64,000 nucleotides of DNA, from NCBI GenBank assembly GCA_039680605.1, contig JBDKTA010000004.1, positions 62,001-126,000 on the forward strand, given 5' to 3'. The notes beneath the pieces were generated by a model that worked only from the letters and a program-made list of their open reading frames with translations, searched no databases and was not told the origin of the DNA. Origin of the DNA: Planctomycetaceae bacterium (GTDB lineage Bacteria; Planctomycetota; Phycisphaerae; SM23-33). The position numbers and the translations under genes are program-made. Positions 51,956-61,468 of this stretch are shown here, one piece after another. Numbering within the stretch: position 1 is the stretch's first letter; every line of letters starts with the position of its first letter.

Positions 51956-51982
51956 AGAAAAGCCCGTCCGAGGACGGGCTTG
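51956..51982 (-). terminator. Rho-independent terminator of the receiver gene
   Basis: On the minus strand: AAGCCCGTCC, two-base loop TC, GGACGGGCTT, then TTTTCTTT. Stem of ten pairs 50 bases after the stop at 52007. Confidence 0.9.
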
Positions 51983-52006
51983 TCAAGAGGTCCCGGTTTG
52001 TGTGCG

Positions 52007-52405
52007 TTACGCAGTGGCGGTTGTCGGTAGTTGGCTGCCTCGTGTTCCGGCTGTGGCATTTTCCATCGCGGTGATGATGGCCCCGTGCAATTCTTCGGCC
52101 CGGAATACCGGTTTCATCAGCAGTTCATCGCCGCCCCTCTGCCAGGCGCGCCAGGCGACATCATAGCGGTCCATCCATCCCGTCAGCAGAACCGCAGGCT
52201 TGTCGGGCACGTCCGCCAGCGACTCCAGCAGTCCGTCTTCAGCGAACACGTCCGCCGCGATCACCAGGTCCGGCTGCCAGTGCGAGGCCTTGGCCAGCCC
52301 GCCCTCCGCAGTGGTCTCATGAACCGTCAGGTGAGCATGCGATTCCAGAAACGCCGTCGCCTGCTGTGCAAACCGCCAATCGGGCTCGATGATCAGAACT
52401 TTCAT
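52007..52405 (-). CDS. Single-domain receiver with shifted or lost phosphorylation site
   Basis: 132 aa. CheY-like: VLIIEPDWRF replaces the usual acidic pair, the phospho-Asp position reads PDLVIAADV (Asp one residue late), VLLTGWMD keeps the Thr, and LLMKPVFRAEEL keeps the Lys. Possibly a pseudoreceiver, or the Asp still serves. It has its own terminator. Confidence 0.82.
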   Translation of the reverse strand: MKVLIIEPDWRFAQQATAFLESHAHLTVHETTAEGGLAKASHWQPDLVIAADVFAEDGLLESLADVPDKPAVLLTGWMDRYDVAWRAWQRGGDELLMKPVFRAEELHGAIITAMENATAGTRGSQLPTTATA

Positions 52406-52575
52406 GATCGCGACTCCTTTTAGTCAGCCCGCCACCGCGGCCGGCCACTATCGATATCGACCGCCCGGCGGAACGAACTGAAGAAAATTTGGCAATTCAC
52501 GTTGGCATTCTGATTATTCCGATTTCATTGTGTCGGCAACCTGTCGCGGTTCTTGATGACAATGGTGATGAATTG

Positions 52576-52660
52576 AGCCGCTGAGGTCGTCGAGGTCGCT
52601 GAGGAAAGAGTTGTTTTGTCTTTTCACATCCTCAGCGCCCTCAGCGACCTCAGCGGCTAA
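52576..52660. repeat. GCTGAGG inverted-repeat pair
   Basis: AGCCGCTGAGGTCGTCGAGG and its near complement (CCTCAGCGACCTCAGCGGCT) face each other around 23 bases; the AGCC/GGCT ends pair exactly. It follows an AT-rich gap 52406-52575 where no gene was seen. Confidence 0.8.
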
Positions 52661-52678
52661 TTTGATTAGCGAGTCGAA

Positions 52679-53845
52679 TCAGCTTCTCAGGAAGCGGTCG
52701 GTCAGCCGTTGATGCCAGCGGACGTCTTTCCAGTTCTCGAACTGCGGCTGCACGTAGTTGTGCGGGGTCCAGCCCCACATGCGGTAATCGATGGCGTCTT
52801 CGACGGACCACTCGGCCCACTCCAGCAGCCACGACCAGTCCATCTGCGGGCTGTCGATGCAGTACCACGCGGCCCAGCTTTCGGTCGTCAGCAGGGGGAT
52901 TCCGCGGGCGTCGGACATCGCGGCGAACTCGCCGACCTTGGCTCTCTGGCGGGCGCGGTACATGGCGGCGGCGGCCTTGTTGCTCTTGCGGGTTCGGTCG
53001 CTGTACTCGGCGTGCCAGTCGGTGCTGGTGAACATGTTGGGGCAGAAGGCGTAGAACTGCGTGCGCTGGTGCCAGCGCGGGTCGGCGTCGGAGTAGAAGT
53101 GGATGTCCATGCAGTCCAGCTCCAGCTCGAGCTGCGTGTAACGCACGTCGCCGTGCAGCGAGACCATGAACTTCAGCTCGGGGAACTCCTTGCGCATGAT
53201 CCCCATCGAGTCGTTGATCTGCTGCGTGACCACCTGCTGCCACTTGGGGCTCCACGACGCCCCGCCTTCTTTCTCCAGGTAGCCCATCATGCCCGGCAGG
53301 AAGCACGGGAACTCGTTGTTGAGGTCCACGTACGCGCAGCCGTCGAAGCCGAAGCGGCTCTTCCACTGCGTCAGGAAGTCGATCCAGCACTCGGTGGCCT
53401 CGACCAGCGTGTGCGGGTCGTGGCGCGTCGGCTTGATGCCGCCACCCCACCAGGAACTCAGGGCGTAATACAACTTGCGGTCGATGACCTTCTCCATGAA
53501 CTCGATGAGCCACTCGCCGGCGCGGCCTTGGAAGCCGGTGGGGCGGGTCCAGGGCAGGTAGGGGATGTTCATCGTCTGCGTGAAATCGATCTCGGGCTTG
53601 GACAGATCGATCGACTGCGGGACCGGGTCGATGCGCAGCGTGTTGTAGCCGCGCTCGATGGCCTCGTCGAGCACGCGGTCGTAGTCCTCGAACGAGTCGC
53701 CCTTGACGTGGCGGGTCAGGAAAGCGTGGTCCCACATGACGGCTGTCATGCGGCGCGGCTGCAGCCAGTCCCGCATGTCAAAGCGGCGCAGGGGTTCGTA
53801 CTTGTTGCCAAAGACGGTCGAGGGCGGCATCGGGGGGAAGTCCAT
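52679..53845 (-). CDS. GH5-like (clan GH-A) cellulase-family protein
   Basis: 388 aa (beta/alpha)8. VDLNNEFPC supplies the N-E acid/base pair of clan GH-A and LLTTESWAAW the Glu at the nucleophile strand. YNTLRIDPVPQSIDL at the N-terminus is the strand-2 motif. Resembles the cellulase-like PF12876 group, common in planctomycetes; substrate unknown. No signal peptide, so intracellular or secreted by another route. Divergent from standard GH5, hence moderate functional confidence. Confidence 0.85.
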   Translation of the reverse strand: MDFPPMPPSTVFGNKYEPLRRFDMRDWLQPRRMTAVMWDHAFLTRHVKGDSFEDYDRVLDEAIERGYNTLRIDPVPQSIDLSKPEIDFTQTMNIPYLPWTRPTGFQGRAGEWLIEFMEKVIDRKLYYALSSWWGGGIKPTRHDPHTLVEATECWIDFLTQWKSRFGFDGCAYVDLNNEFPCFLPGMMGYLEKEGGASWSPKWQQVVTQQINDSMGIMRKEFPELKFMVSLHGDVRYTQLELELDCMDIHFYSDADPRWHQRTQFYAFCPNMFTSTDWHAEYSDRTRKSNKAAAAMYRARQRAKVGEFAAMSDARGIPLLTTESWAAWYCIDSPQMDWSWLLEWAEWSVEDAIDYRMWGWTPHNYVQPQFENWKDVRWHQRLTDRFLRS

Positions 53846-54060
53846 TTTGAAATCCTTTTAGAAACAAATCCGAATATCGAATATCGAAATCCGAAGCAAA
53901 CAGCAACGAGAAACAAACTCGAAATTCAAAACCCGAAATCCGAAGCAAACGACAAAGAGCAAACAACAAGAAACAACAAAGGACGCTGACAAGAGGTTCT
54001 TATTGTTTCTTGCGGTTTGTCTTCTTGTTTCGGATTTCGGTTTTGTTTTTTCGGATTTCC
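53846..54060. repeat. ATCCGAAAT/CGAAATCCGAA repeat region (low GC)
   Basis: Many units of CGAATATCGAAATCCGAA and complements (TTCGGATTTCGG) from 53870 to 54056. The right part is translated as the end of the GH127 gene. GC is much lower than in the flanks. Confidence 0.8.
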
Positions 54061-55883
54061 CCTTCTTTGAAGGGGAAGTACACCGTGTATTTCTCGTCCA
54101 CGACTTCGTGCAGCGGTTTGAAGCGGAAGTTGCAGCACTGGTTGACCGTGCGGTAGCCGGTCGTCCATGAGCCCCAAAGGCGCTCGACGTCGGGCTTGAG
54201 GATCTCTTCCGGATGGGCCTGCTCGCCGTGGATCGTACACTGCTTGTCGCACAGTCCGGCCAGGACGGTCGGGCCATCCATGAACGCCGCCGTGCCGGGT
54301 TCGTCCGGGATCGGCTCGGTCCAGAGGCTCTTGGGGAGCTTGACGGTCAGGGTGTCGTCCTTCCACGCGCGGCGGATCTCAGTGAAACTGCCCTTGGCCG
54401 ACGCCTTGACCGCTTTGCCGTTGACGGTGATCTCGGCCTTGCCCGCCAGCCACCAGGGCATGCGCAGTTTGAGGGTGAAGTCGGCGGTCTTGTCGGCCTT
54501 GACGGACATGTTATACAGCCAATGCTGCGGCCGATGGTCCCGTCCGCCGCGATAGACCACTCGCTCCTTGCCTTGGCCGTAGTTTTCGTGGATGGGCCAC
54601 TGGTGCAGTTCCACGGCGGCGCCCTTGATCTGGGCCTTGGCGGTTGAGTCGCCGTACTGGGCGACGGTCAGGCTGTCTTTGGCGGCGTAGTACATCCAGT
54701 CGCCATAGAGATTGTGCGCCTGCACCAGTGTGCCGTGACAGCACCAGAAGTCGTGCGTCGGGTGTCCCCAGTGCTTGTGGCCGCCGGGCTCGAACGGCAG
54801 GAAGTACGCCACCATGCCCGTGCCGGGGTGCTGCTGGGCGAGGAAGCCGTTGTACAGGTTGCGCTCGATGTAGTCGGCGTACTGCGCCTCGCCGGTCCAT
54901 CGCAGCAGGTAGTCGGCCAGTCGCACCATGTTGTAGACGGTGCAGAACTCCTGGTTCTTGTCGCCCATGCGGTCGGCGAACTCGAACGGCGGCGTCCAGA
55001 CTTCGCCGAGGTTCTGCCCGCCGGTGCAGAAGGTCCCGCGACGCGTGACGGCCTGGTCCCAGTACGCCTCGACCATCTTGCGGTAGCGCGCCTCGCCGGT
55101 GACCTCGTACACGCGGGCGCAGCCGGCGGCTTCGGGGATCGTCGTGTTGGCATGCATGTTGGTGAGGTTGTCGACGCCGTCCATCAGCGGGCCGAACAAC
55201 CGCATGCGCGTGTAGCGCTCGATCAGGTCGCGGTGCTCGTCGGCGCCGGTGATGGCGAAGAGGTTGGCCCAGCTTTCGAGCATGCCGCCGGTTTCGACAT
55301 CCAGGATGTTGTCCATCTGCTCGCGGCTGAACTGCCTGGTCCAGCGGTGGAACCACTTGGCCCAGTTGACCAGCACGGTCAGGGCCTGCTCATTGGCGCC
55401 CCAGACGTACGCGTCGACCAGGCCCATGAGCATCTTGTGCAGCGTGTAGTGCGGCGCCCAGACGCCCTGGCCGCGGGCGATCAGGTGCAGATATTTTTCA
55501 GGAATCGAGCCGGCCCATTCGCCGCCGTTGCGCTCCTGGCAGGCGGCCAGCCCCGAGACGAACTGGTCGATGCGCAGCTTGACCAGCGGGTCTTTGCTGT
55601 TGGCGTAGATGCGCGACGCGCCGGAGAGCCAGTGCCCGGGGAAGTGCCCGCGAAGCTGGCACGTTGGCGTCTCCCAGCCCCAGTGCCAATCCTCGCCCGT
55701 GGCGCCCTGGCCGGCCATGGTGCCCTGAAGAATGCCTCCGCCCCAGCCAGCTTCGCCCTGGAAGTTCCGCAGCAGGTTGTCGTTGGTCAGGCTCAGGATG
55801 TAATTGCGGTTGAGGTTGGCACGATGGCCAAACGCGCCGCCGACGGAAACCTTGTCGGGGGCAAGAGATTGAAGAGCCGGCAT
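54000..55883 (-). CDS. GH127 beta-L-arabinofuranosidase-like protein with repeat-derived tail
   Basis: 627 aa. (alpha/alpha)6 barrel: WAPHYTLHKMLMGLVDAYV, ETGGMLESWANLFAITG, EFCTVYNMVRLADYLL and WGHPTHDFWCCHGTLVQ, in which the Cys pair near 381 includes the catalytic Cys and Zn ligands of GH127 (with Glu and Cys earlier). The C-terminal beta domain follows (about 450-600). The last 20 residues (RKNKTEIRNKKTNRKKQ) are the translation of the repeat at 53990-54060, so the original end is lost. No signal peptide. Confidence 0.92.
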   Translation of the reverse strand: MPALQSLAPDKVSVGGAFGHRANLNRNYILSLTNDNLLRNFQGEAGWGGGILQGTMAGQGATGEDWHWGWETPTCQLRGHFPGHWLSGASRIYANSKDPLVKLRIDQFVSGLAACQERNGGEWAGSIPEKYLHLIARGQGVWAPHYTLHKMLMGLVDAYVWGANEQALTVLVNWAKWFHRWTRQFSREQMDNILDVETGGMLESWANLFAITGADEHRDLIERYTRMRLFGPLMDGVDNLTNMHANTTIPEAAGCARVYEVTGEARYRKMVEAYWDQAVTRRGTFCTGGQNLGEVWTPPFEFADRMGDKNQEFCTVYNMVRLADYLLRWTGEAQYADYIERNLYNGFLAQQHPGTGMVAYFLPFEPGGHKHWGHPTHDFWCCHGTLVQAHNLYGDWMYYAAKDSLTVAQYGDSTAKAQIKGAAVELHQWPIHENYGQGKERVVYRGGRDHRPQHWLYNMSVKADKTADFTLKLRMPWWLAGKAEITVNGKAVKASAKGSFTEIRRAWKDDTLTVKLPKSLWTEPIPDEPGTAAFMDGPTVLAGLCDKQCTIHGEQAHPEEILKPDVERLWGSWTTGYRTVNQCCNFRFKPLHEVVDEKYTVYFPFKEGEIRKNKTEIRNKKTNRKKQ

Positions 55884-56068
55884 GTTCTTCCTTTCAATCT
55901 TGTCATACAGGACGTCGCGAAGCGGGAATTACACCGCCGCCGACCTGCGCAGGCAAGGGAAACTTGATCCGCTTCGAGAACGTCGGGCGGCCTCTGCGTT
56001 ATACTGATGTGGATTGGGCGTCAGGGGCGGCGGCAAAACGGCCGCCATGGCACCGAAAGGACTGCACC

Positions 56069-57694
56069 ATGAACATACGGTCAGTTGCGATAGTCATCGC
56101 TGCGGCGCTGTCGTTGCCGGCGCTGGCCCCAGCGGCGCCCCTCGTTGTCGGCGGGCGCGTGTTTCTCGACGCCAATGGCAACGGCGTGCAGGATACCGGC
56201 GAAACGCCACCGGCCGGGGCGGCGGTCACCGACGGCGTGACCATCGTCGCGCCGGACAAGGAAGGCAAGTACTCCATCAGCGTCGGGCTCGACCCGCAGA
56301 TTCCCCAGCCGTCGCAGGTGATCTCGGTGATCTGGCCCAGCGGCACGTGGCCGTCCGGGACCTGGTGGCACCGCGTGGACGCGATCAAGGCCGGCCAAAG
56401 CGTCGACTTTGCCCTGCGCCAGGACACGCAGGCCGTGCCGTTCGTGTTCGCCTTCGCCAGCGACCCTCACGACGGCGGCAAGAGCGAGCACTCGGAAGCC
56501 TTTCGCAAGGACCTGGCCGAGATCGGCGGCGTCAAGTTGGGCGTCTTCGCCGGCGACTACGGCTACAGCGACACCACCGGCGACTACGCGGCCATCGAGG
56601 GCTCATACCAGTCGTGGGTGAAGTACGTCGCTTCGCTGCCGGCGCCGTTCTTCTGCACGCAGGGCAACCATGACTTGGCCGCCACGCTGGCCGAAGGCGC
56701 CGCCAAGGCCGCCGCCGACGCCGCCCGCGCCAAGGCCCGCGCAAACCGCCAGAGCGAGCCGATGATCAAGCTGCCCCCGCCGCCGGACAAGACCAACCCG
56801 CTCTATGCCTACGGAGCCTATACCAAGTACCTGGGCCCGCCGCGGTGGTCGTTCTCCTATGCGAACGTACACTTCGTCGGGCTCGACTGGTGTACCCGAA
56901 AGGGCGACGTCTATGACGAAGGCGTCCCCCCCGTTGCCGTCAAGTGGCTCGCCCAGGACCTCGCCCGCGTGCCCGCCGGCCAGCGGATTCTTATCTTCAC
57001 GCATTTTCCCCTCGGCGACGAGGGGCTCTGGCCGCTGCTGATCAAACATAAAGTGACGCAGGTCTTCTCCGGCCACACGCACCGCGGTTCCTCGCTAATC
57101 AAGTCGGGCGTGCCGGTGCTGACGGTGGTCAACCGCAACGGGCCGTACAAGGTGGTGCGCGTCGGCGAGAAGGACCTCGGAATCGCCGATCGCTGCAGCG
57201 GTTGTCGCAGTGACCAAGCGGGCTTTCATCAGACCTGGTGCCCGCTGCGCGAGCCCGATGACAAGACGATGAAGCGCCTGCGCACGGTGTATGGAAAGTT
57301 CGCCAACGAAAAAGTCTCCGACACCGCTCTAAGCAAACTGGCCGGCTTCAAGACCGGCAGCGCCGAGATCCAGACCGAGATCGTTCCCGGCCAGGCCACG
57401 CGGTACGGTCTGCAACTGACCACGCCCAACGCCCTCAAAGAAGGCCAGGGGCTCGAGGCCCTGGTCGACGGCGGCGACCTGGTGCTCGGCGACGTGCGAA
57501 CGCCCTTCAAACTCGCCGCCGACGGCAGCGTGAAGATGCGCCTGATCGCCCACGCCGGAACCGCCAGGCTCTGGGTGGACGGCCGCATCGCCCTGACGAC
57601 TAAATACAAACCCACCGCCCCGGTGATCGTCGTGCTGCGCGCCAAAGGTGGACAGGCCACGTTCCGAAAGCTGGAGTTCTGGGAGCTGCGTTGA
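56069..57694 (+). CDS. Exported metallophosphoesterase with SdrD-B-like N-terminal domain
   Basis: 541 aa. Signal peptide (about 1-22). A Cna/SdrD-B-like beta domain follows (GGRVFLDANGNGVQDTGE... about 25-120, with Ca-binding DxNxNG). The calcineurin-like phosphatase domain (about 130-370) has FASDPHDGG, GDYG, QGNHD, TPHF-like HFPLGDEG and FSGHTHRGS. The C-terminal third (about 400-541) is a jelly-roll or LamG-like region. CSGCRSDQAGFHQTWC may bind metal. Cell-surface phosphatase, substrate unknown. ATG 56069 has AAAGGA; upstream frame rejected. Confidence 0.9.
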   Translation: MNIRSVAIVIAAALSLPALAPAAPLVVGGRVFLDANGNGVQDTGETPPAGAAVTDGVTIVAPDKEGKYSISVGLDPQIPQPSQVISVIWPSGTWPSGTWWHRVDAIKAGQSVDFALRQDTQAVPFVFAFASDPHDGGKSEHSEAFRKDLAEIGGVKLGVFAGDYGYSDTTGDYAAIEGSYQSWVKYVASLPAPFFCTQGNHDLAATLAEGAAKAAADAARAKARANRQSEPMIKLPPPPDKTNPLYAYGAYTKYLGPPRWSFSYANVHFVGLDWCTRKGDVYDEGVPPVAVKWLAQDLARVPAGQRILIFTHFPLGDEGLWPLLIKHKVTQVFSGHTHRGSSLIKSGVPVLTVVNRNGPYKVVRVGEKDLGIADRCSGCRSDQAGFHQTWCPLREPDDKTMKRLRTVYGKFANEKVSDTALSKLAGFKTGSAEIQTEIVPGQATRYGLQLTTPNALKEGQGLEALVDGGDLVLGDVRTPFKLAADGSVKMRLIAHAGTARLWVDGRIALTTKYKPTAPVIVVLRAKGGQATFRKLEFWELR

Positions 57695-57705
57695 AGGAGC
57701 CTGGA

Positions 57706-59433
57706 TCAGGCGCGCACTAACCGCACCAGCACTGTCCCTGCAGCGATCACACGCGAGCTAACGTTCCGGTTCAGCGGGCGGTATCCTTCCGCCGTGATCC
57801 GCACCCGCGCGCCAAAAGGCGGAAACCGTCCAATGCAATACGCTCCGTCGGATCCCGTGGCACGCCTATCGCAGATGTTCCACTGCATTGCCAGAGGCCT
57901 CGTCTCCACCCATGCATTGGTGACCGGCTTACCGCTGCGCCGATCGAGCACCTGGATAAGAAGTTTCTGTGCCGGCTTCACCCGCACGACAATCGGGCGG
58001 CTCTTCCGCCGTCCGCTCATTGTCACGCGGGTGCGGCCGAAGAAATGGGAATTGTAGAAGTCGCGGGCTTCGCTCAAGGCGATGGTAAAGACGCCGTGCG
58101 GCGGCAAGGTCAGGCGGATGCGGCCATCATCCTGGCCTCCATAGAAGCCTCCAAGTGGAACAATTGCCGGAGGCATTACTCCACAGCGACAGAGGGCTTT
58201 CTGCCGTACTGGCCTACCCGTTGACCCATGCACTGCCTGACACTCCAGCGGGATCATCTCCTTCTCGTTGAAATCGACGGTTTGACTGCGCGCGGGTGCG
58301 GTGCAGTAGCCATATATTCTGTCTTGATCTGGGCCGCGGCCGTACGAATGGATGTGCAGGCGCCCGCGGGCGGCGCGCATCGCCAGGAGATACTCGCCCT
58401 TTTCGTTGGCGGCAAGGCGGTTGAACCCGCCCGGATTGATCGGCTCATACGATGCCTCGACCATTGCCCCAGGGACCGGATTGCCCGCGGCATCGGTCAC
58501 GCGGCCGCTGATCACGGGACCGCACCTGAGCTTCATGTCTCCCGGCGGCGCCCCAGGTCCAACCTTCTTCTTGCTGTAATGCATCGGATAGCGTGGGTGA
58601 TAGACGCTGATGTGGTGCAGCCCCGGAGACAGTCCGCTGATGACGTATCGACCTGCCGCGTCGGTCGTGGTTCTCTTGCCCTCGCTGCCGCAGCACACGA
58701 GCCGCACCGCGCCGCTGACCGCACTGAGCTCCACGCAAGCGCCGGCGACCGCACGCCCGGTCTTTGCATCGGTGATGCGCCCCCGCAGGGTCTGCCCCGG
58801 GCGAAGCGTCACCGTTAAGGCCGCGCGATGGTCCCGGCGGGGCAGAAGCTGAAGATGGTCCTGAATGTGATCGAGATACCGTGCGTGGCGCACGCGCAGC
58901 GTGGAGTGAAACTCGTCGCTGATCCAGGCGTTCAAACCCCGAAGGACGATCTGTCCGTGGACATCGGTGACGGCACAGGCATCGCCCCCGGGCAAGCGGC
59001 TTGTGCCGGTGGTCAGAGGGATGTCGTCATAGCCCTTATAGAAGTCCCCCGCCGCGACAGGGCAGCCGCTCAGCGGCCGCCCCCGCGGGTCACGCACTGT
59101 TACGACAAGATCGAAGCCTTCGGTCAACTGGGACGATAGTTCGTGACGTTCCTTGTCCTTAAGGATCTTTTGTGCGGTTTGTGGTTTGCCACGAACAGCG
59201 CCGCCGATATAGGCGAAACCCTCGGCCCAAATCTCCTGCATCAGCACCGCGCGCGAACCGGCCGCCCAACTCATCGTGTGGCGATACCGTCCTGTGCCGT
59301 TGGTTCTGGTGGTGACGTCGCAGAGGATTTCACCGTTGTAGAGAAGTGTTCGCACGGTCGCTCGTGCGACGGGCTTTCCGGTAAGACGGTCCGCAACGCG
59401 TCCATAGACCACCGCCCGGCAATTGGCGCCCAT
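57706..59433 (-). CDS. Multidomain protein with CarboxypepD_reg-like repeats
   Basis: 575 aa. At least four beta-sandwich repeats of the carboxypeptidase regulatory type: VYGRVADRLTGKPVARATV, RGRITDAKTGRAVAGACVEL, ISGRVTDAAGNPVPGAMVEA and VLDRRSGKPVTNAWVETR. Unusually there is no signal peptide, although such domains are normally extracytoplasmic; AAGGAG lies before the ATG at 59433, so the start is well supported. No enzyme domain is visible. Convergent with the phosphoesterase gene, 11 bases apart. Confidence 0.88.
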   Translation of the reverse strand: MGANCRAVVYGRVADRLTGKPVARATVRTLLYNGEILCDVTTRTNGTGRYRHTMSWAAGSRAVLMQEIWAEGFAYIGGAVRGKPQTAQKILKDKERHELSSQLTEGFDLVVTVRDPRGRPLSGCPVAAGDFYKGYDDIPLTTGTSRLPGGDACAVTDVHGQIVLRGLNAWISDEFHSTLRVRHARYLDHIQDHLQLLPRRDHRAALTVTLRPGQTLRGRITDAKTGRAVAGACVELSAVSGAVRLVCCGSEGKRTTTDAAGRYVISGLSPGLHHISVYHPRYPMHYSKKKVGPGAPPGDMKLRCGPVISGRVTDAAGNPVPGAMVEASYEPINPGGFNRLAANEKGEYLLAMRAARGRLHIHSYGRGPDQDRIYGYCTAPARSQTVDFNEKEMIPLECQAVHGSTGRPVRQKALCRCGVMPPAIVPLGGFYGGQDDGRIRLTLPPHGVFTIALSEARDFYNSHFFGRTRVTMSGRRKSRPIVVRVKPAQKLLIQVLDRRSGKPVTNAWVETRPLAMQWNICDRRATGSDGAYCIGRFPPFGARVRITAEGYRPLNRNVSSRVIAAGTVLVRLVRA

Positions 59434-59587
59434 GATTCACTCCTTGCAGGCATATGCTGCCGCTGGGACCGCGTGGTCCTCGACGACGATGAACCGCATT
59501 CCATTTTGGAGTCGAAAAGAACTGTCACCCATGCCCAAAACTGTACCCGGTGGCTGGGCGGTCAGGCAATGACCGGCTTGAGGGAAG

Positions 59588-60031
59588 TTATTTCTCCGCC
59601 GGTTTGGGCACCAGCAGGACGCGGCAGCAGTGGGACTCGATGACGGCCTGGGAGACGCAGCCCAGCAGGAGGTGGTGCAAGGGCCCGTGGCCTCGGGTGC
59701 CCATCACCAGCAGGTCGATGTTCTGACGGATGGCCTCGTCGATGATCGTGTCGTAGACCTGCCCCTGCACCAGCAGGGCGGTGGCGGGCAGGCCGCGGGC
59801 TTTCAGGGTGTTTTCGATCTGCTCGAGGCGCTGGCGCAGTCGCTCGAGATCGCGGCCGCTCCACTGCCTCTGCGATGGCGGGCCGATCTGGTGGGTGACG
59901 AGGTCGCGTTCGTCTGCGGCCACGTGCAGGATCACCATCGATCCGCCCAGGGCGGCGGCCAATTCCGCTGCTGTCTCGATGACCGCGTCGGTGACGGGCG
60001 AGAAGTCCACCGCTGCCATGACGTTCTTCAT
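59588..60031 (-). CDS. Universal stress protein (UspA family)
   Basis: 147 aa. AVDFSPVTDAVIETAAELAA at the N-terminus and MGTRGHGPLHHLLLGCVSQAVI at the C-terminus. The ATP-binding pattern G-2x-G-9x-G(S/T) is present except that Cys replaces Ser/Thr after the last Gly. Survival under stress is the usual role. Divergent from the CBS protein gene. Confidence 0.93.
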   Translation of the reverse strand: MKNVMAAVDFSPVTDAVIETAAELAAALGGSMVILHVAADERDLVTHQIGPPSQRQWSGRDLERLRQRLEQIENTLKARGLPATALLVQGQVYDTIIDEAIRQNIDLLVMGTRGHGPLHHLLLGCVSQAVIESHCCRVLLVPKPAEK

Positions 60032-60159
60032 GGTCTATTGTATTGCGCAAGACGCTTGTGCCTCTTGTTGGGGCGGATATCATGTCTCTTGCGAGGCAAG
60101 CCCCCTCGCGGTGCGTCCTGAGGGACGGTACGAACCGATCCGGCGTTGGCGGAGCGTTG

Positions 60160-61446
60160 ATGAACATCGGACATCCTGCTTTCTGGGCCGCGACCGTCGC
60201 GGCGATCATCTCCGGTTATTTTGCGCTGATCAGCTACACGCTGGGTTGGCAGCGGCGGCTTCAGCTTGAGGAGAGTTTTTCGTCGCCGGGGGGGCGCCGC
60301 CGCCTGGACTGGGTCGAGTCAAACCTGCGCCCGCTGCGCCTGATGGTCTCGCTGGTGCGCAACCTGGGCAACCTGGTGCTGATGGTGGCGATCGTGCAGT
60401 TGATCGTCCCGGCGGGCAATTACACGCTGTGGCGGCTGATCGGCGCGATCGTCGCCGCGGCCGGCATCATCGCCATCTTCGGCGTGGCGATCCCCCACGC
60501 CTGGGCGACCTACTCCGGCGAGCGGGTGCTGGCCGGCACCATGCCGGTCCTGATCGCGTGCCGGTACGCCTTCTATCCGGTGACGGCAGTCATGTCGGCC
60601 TTCGACAAACCGATCCGCCGCCTGACTGGATCGGTCGAGGCGACGGCGGCGGAGAACGGCGAGGCGGCCAAGCAGGAGATTCTGCAGGCCGCCAGCGAAG
60701 GGCGTCTCGAGGGCGCGGTCGGGGCGGCGGAAGTGGAGATGATCGAGTCGGTGATGGAGTTCGCCGAGACCCGTGCCGGTCAGATCATGACCCCGCGCAC
60801 CGACATCTTCGCCGCGGCGATCGACATGCCCTGGGCGCAGCTCGTCCAGGCGATCATCGAGTCCGGGCACACGCGCGTGCCCGTCTACCAGGGCAACCTC
60901 GACAACATCGTCGGCATCCTCTACGCCAAGGACCTGCTGCGCTACGTCGTCGAGCACGAGCCCGGCGATCTGCGGTCCATCCTGCGAAAACCCTACTTCG
61001 TGCCCGAAACCAAACCGCTCGACGACCTCCTGCGCGACTTCAAGGTCCGAAAAATCCACTTCGCCGTCGTTCTGGACGAATACGGCGGCACGGCCGGCAT
61101 CGTCACCATCGAGGACGTCGTCGAGGAGATCATCGGCGAGATCACCGACGAGTACGACCAGCCCGAGCCGGCGATGATGCACCGCATCGACGCCAACAAC
61201 GCCGAGGTCGACGGGCGCATGCGCGTGGACGAACTCAACGACGAACTGGACCTGGACCTGCCCCAGGACGAAGACTACGACACCATCGCGGGCATGGTCT
61301 TCGCCGAACTGGGATACATCCCCAGCGCCGGCGAAAAACTCGAAGCCCATGGCGTGCGCGTGACGGTGCTGGCCGCCGACGAGCGCAAGATCACCCGCCT
61401 GAAAGTCGAAGCCCTTCGGGAAAGCTCGCAGATCGAATCGGCCTGA
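60160..61446 (+). CDS. CorC/HlyC-type membrane protein with CBS pair
   Basis: 428 aa. N-terminal membrane part (about 1-145, three to four helices, DUF21/CNNM-like) , CBS pair (about 195-320: AGQIMTPRTDIFAAAIDM, VGILYAKDLLRYV, GGTAGIVTIEDVVEEIIGEI), and a CorC_HlyC C-terminal domain (about 335-420: VDGRMRVDELNDELDLDLP, TIAGMVFAELGYIP). Such proteins act as Mg/Co efflux or transport regulators. Start 60160 has GGAG; the open frame reaches 60043. Followed by the structured repeat. Confidence 0.92.
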   Translation: MNIGHPAFWAATVAAIISGYFALISYTLGWQRRLQLEESFSSPGGRRRLDWVESNLRPLRLMVSLVRNLGNLVLMVAIVQLIVPAGNYTLWRLIGAIVAAAGIIAIFGVAIPHAWATYSGERVLAGTMPVLIACRYAFYPVTAVMSAFDKPIRRLTGSVEATAAENGEAAKQEILQAASEGRLEGAVGAAEVEMIESVMEFAETRAGQIMTPRTDIFAAAIDMPWAQLVQAIIESGHTRVPVYQGNLDNIVGILYAKDLLRYVVEHEPGDLRSILRKPYFVPETKPLDDLLRDFKVRKIHFAVVLDEYGGTAGIVTIEDVVEEIIGEITDEYDQPEPAMMHRIDANNAEVDGRMRVDELNDELDLDLPQDEDYDTIAGMVFAELGYIPSAGEKLEAHGVRVTVLAADERKITRLKVEALRESSQIESA

Positions 61447-61468
61447 CGCCTAAACGCTCCTCAGCCAC

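Noticed and set aside
54714-55967. 417-codon plus-strand frame opposite GH127
   Set aside because: Antisense shadow; the GH127 motifs on the other strand are unambiguous.
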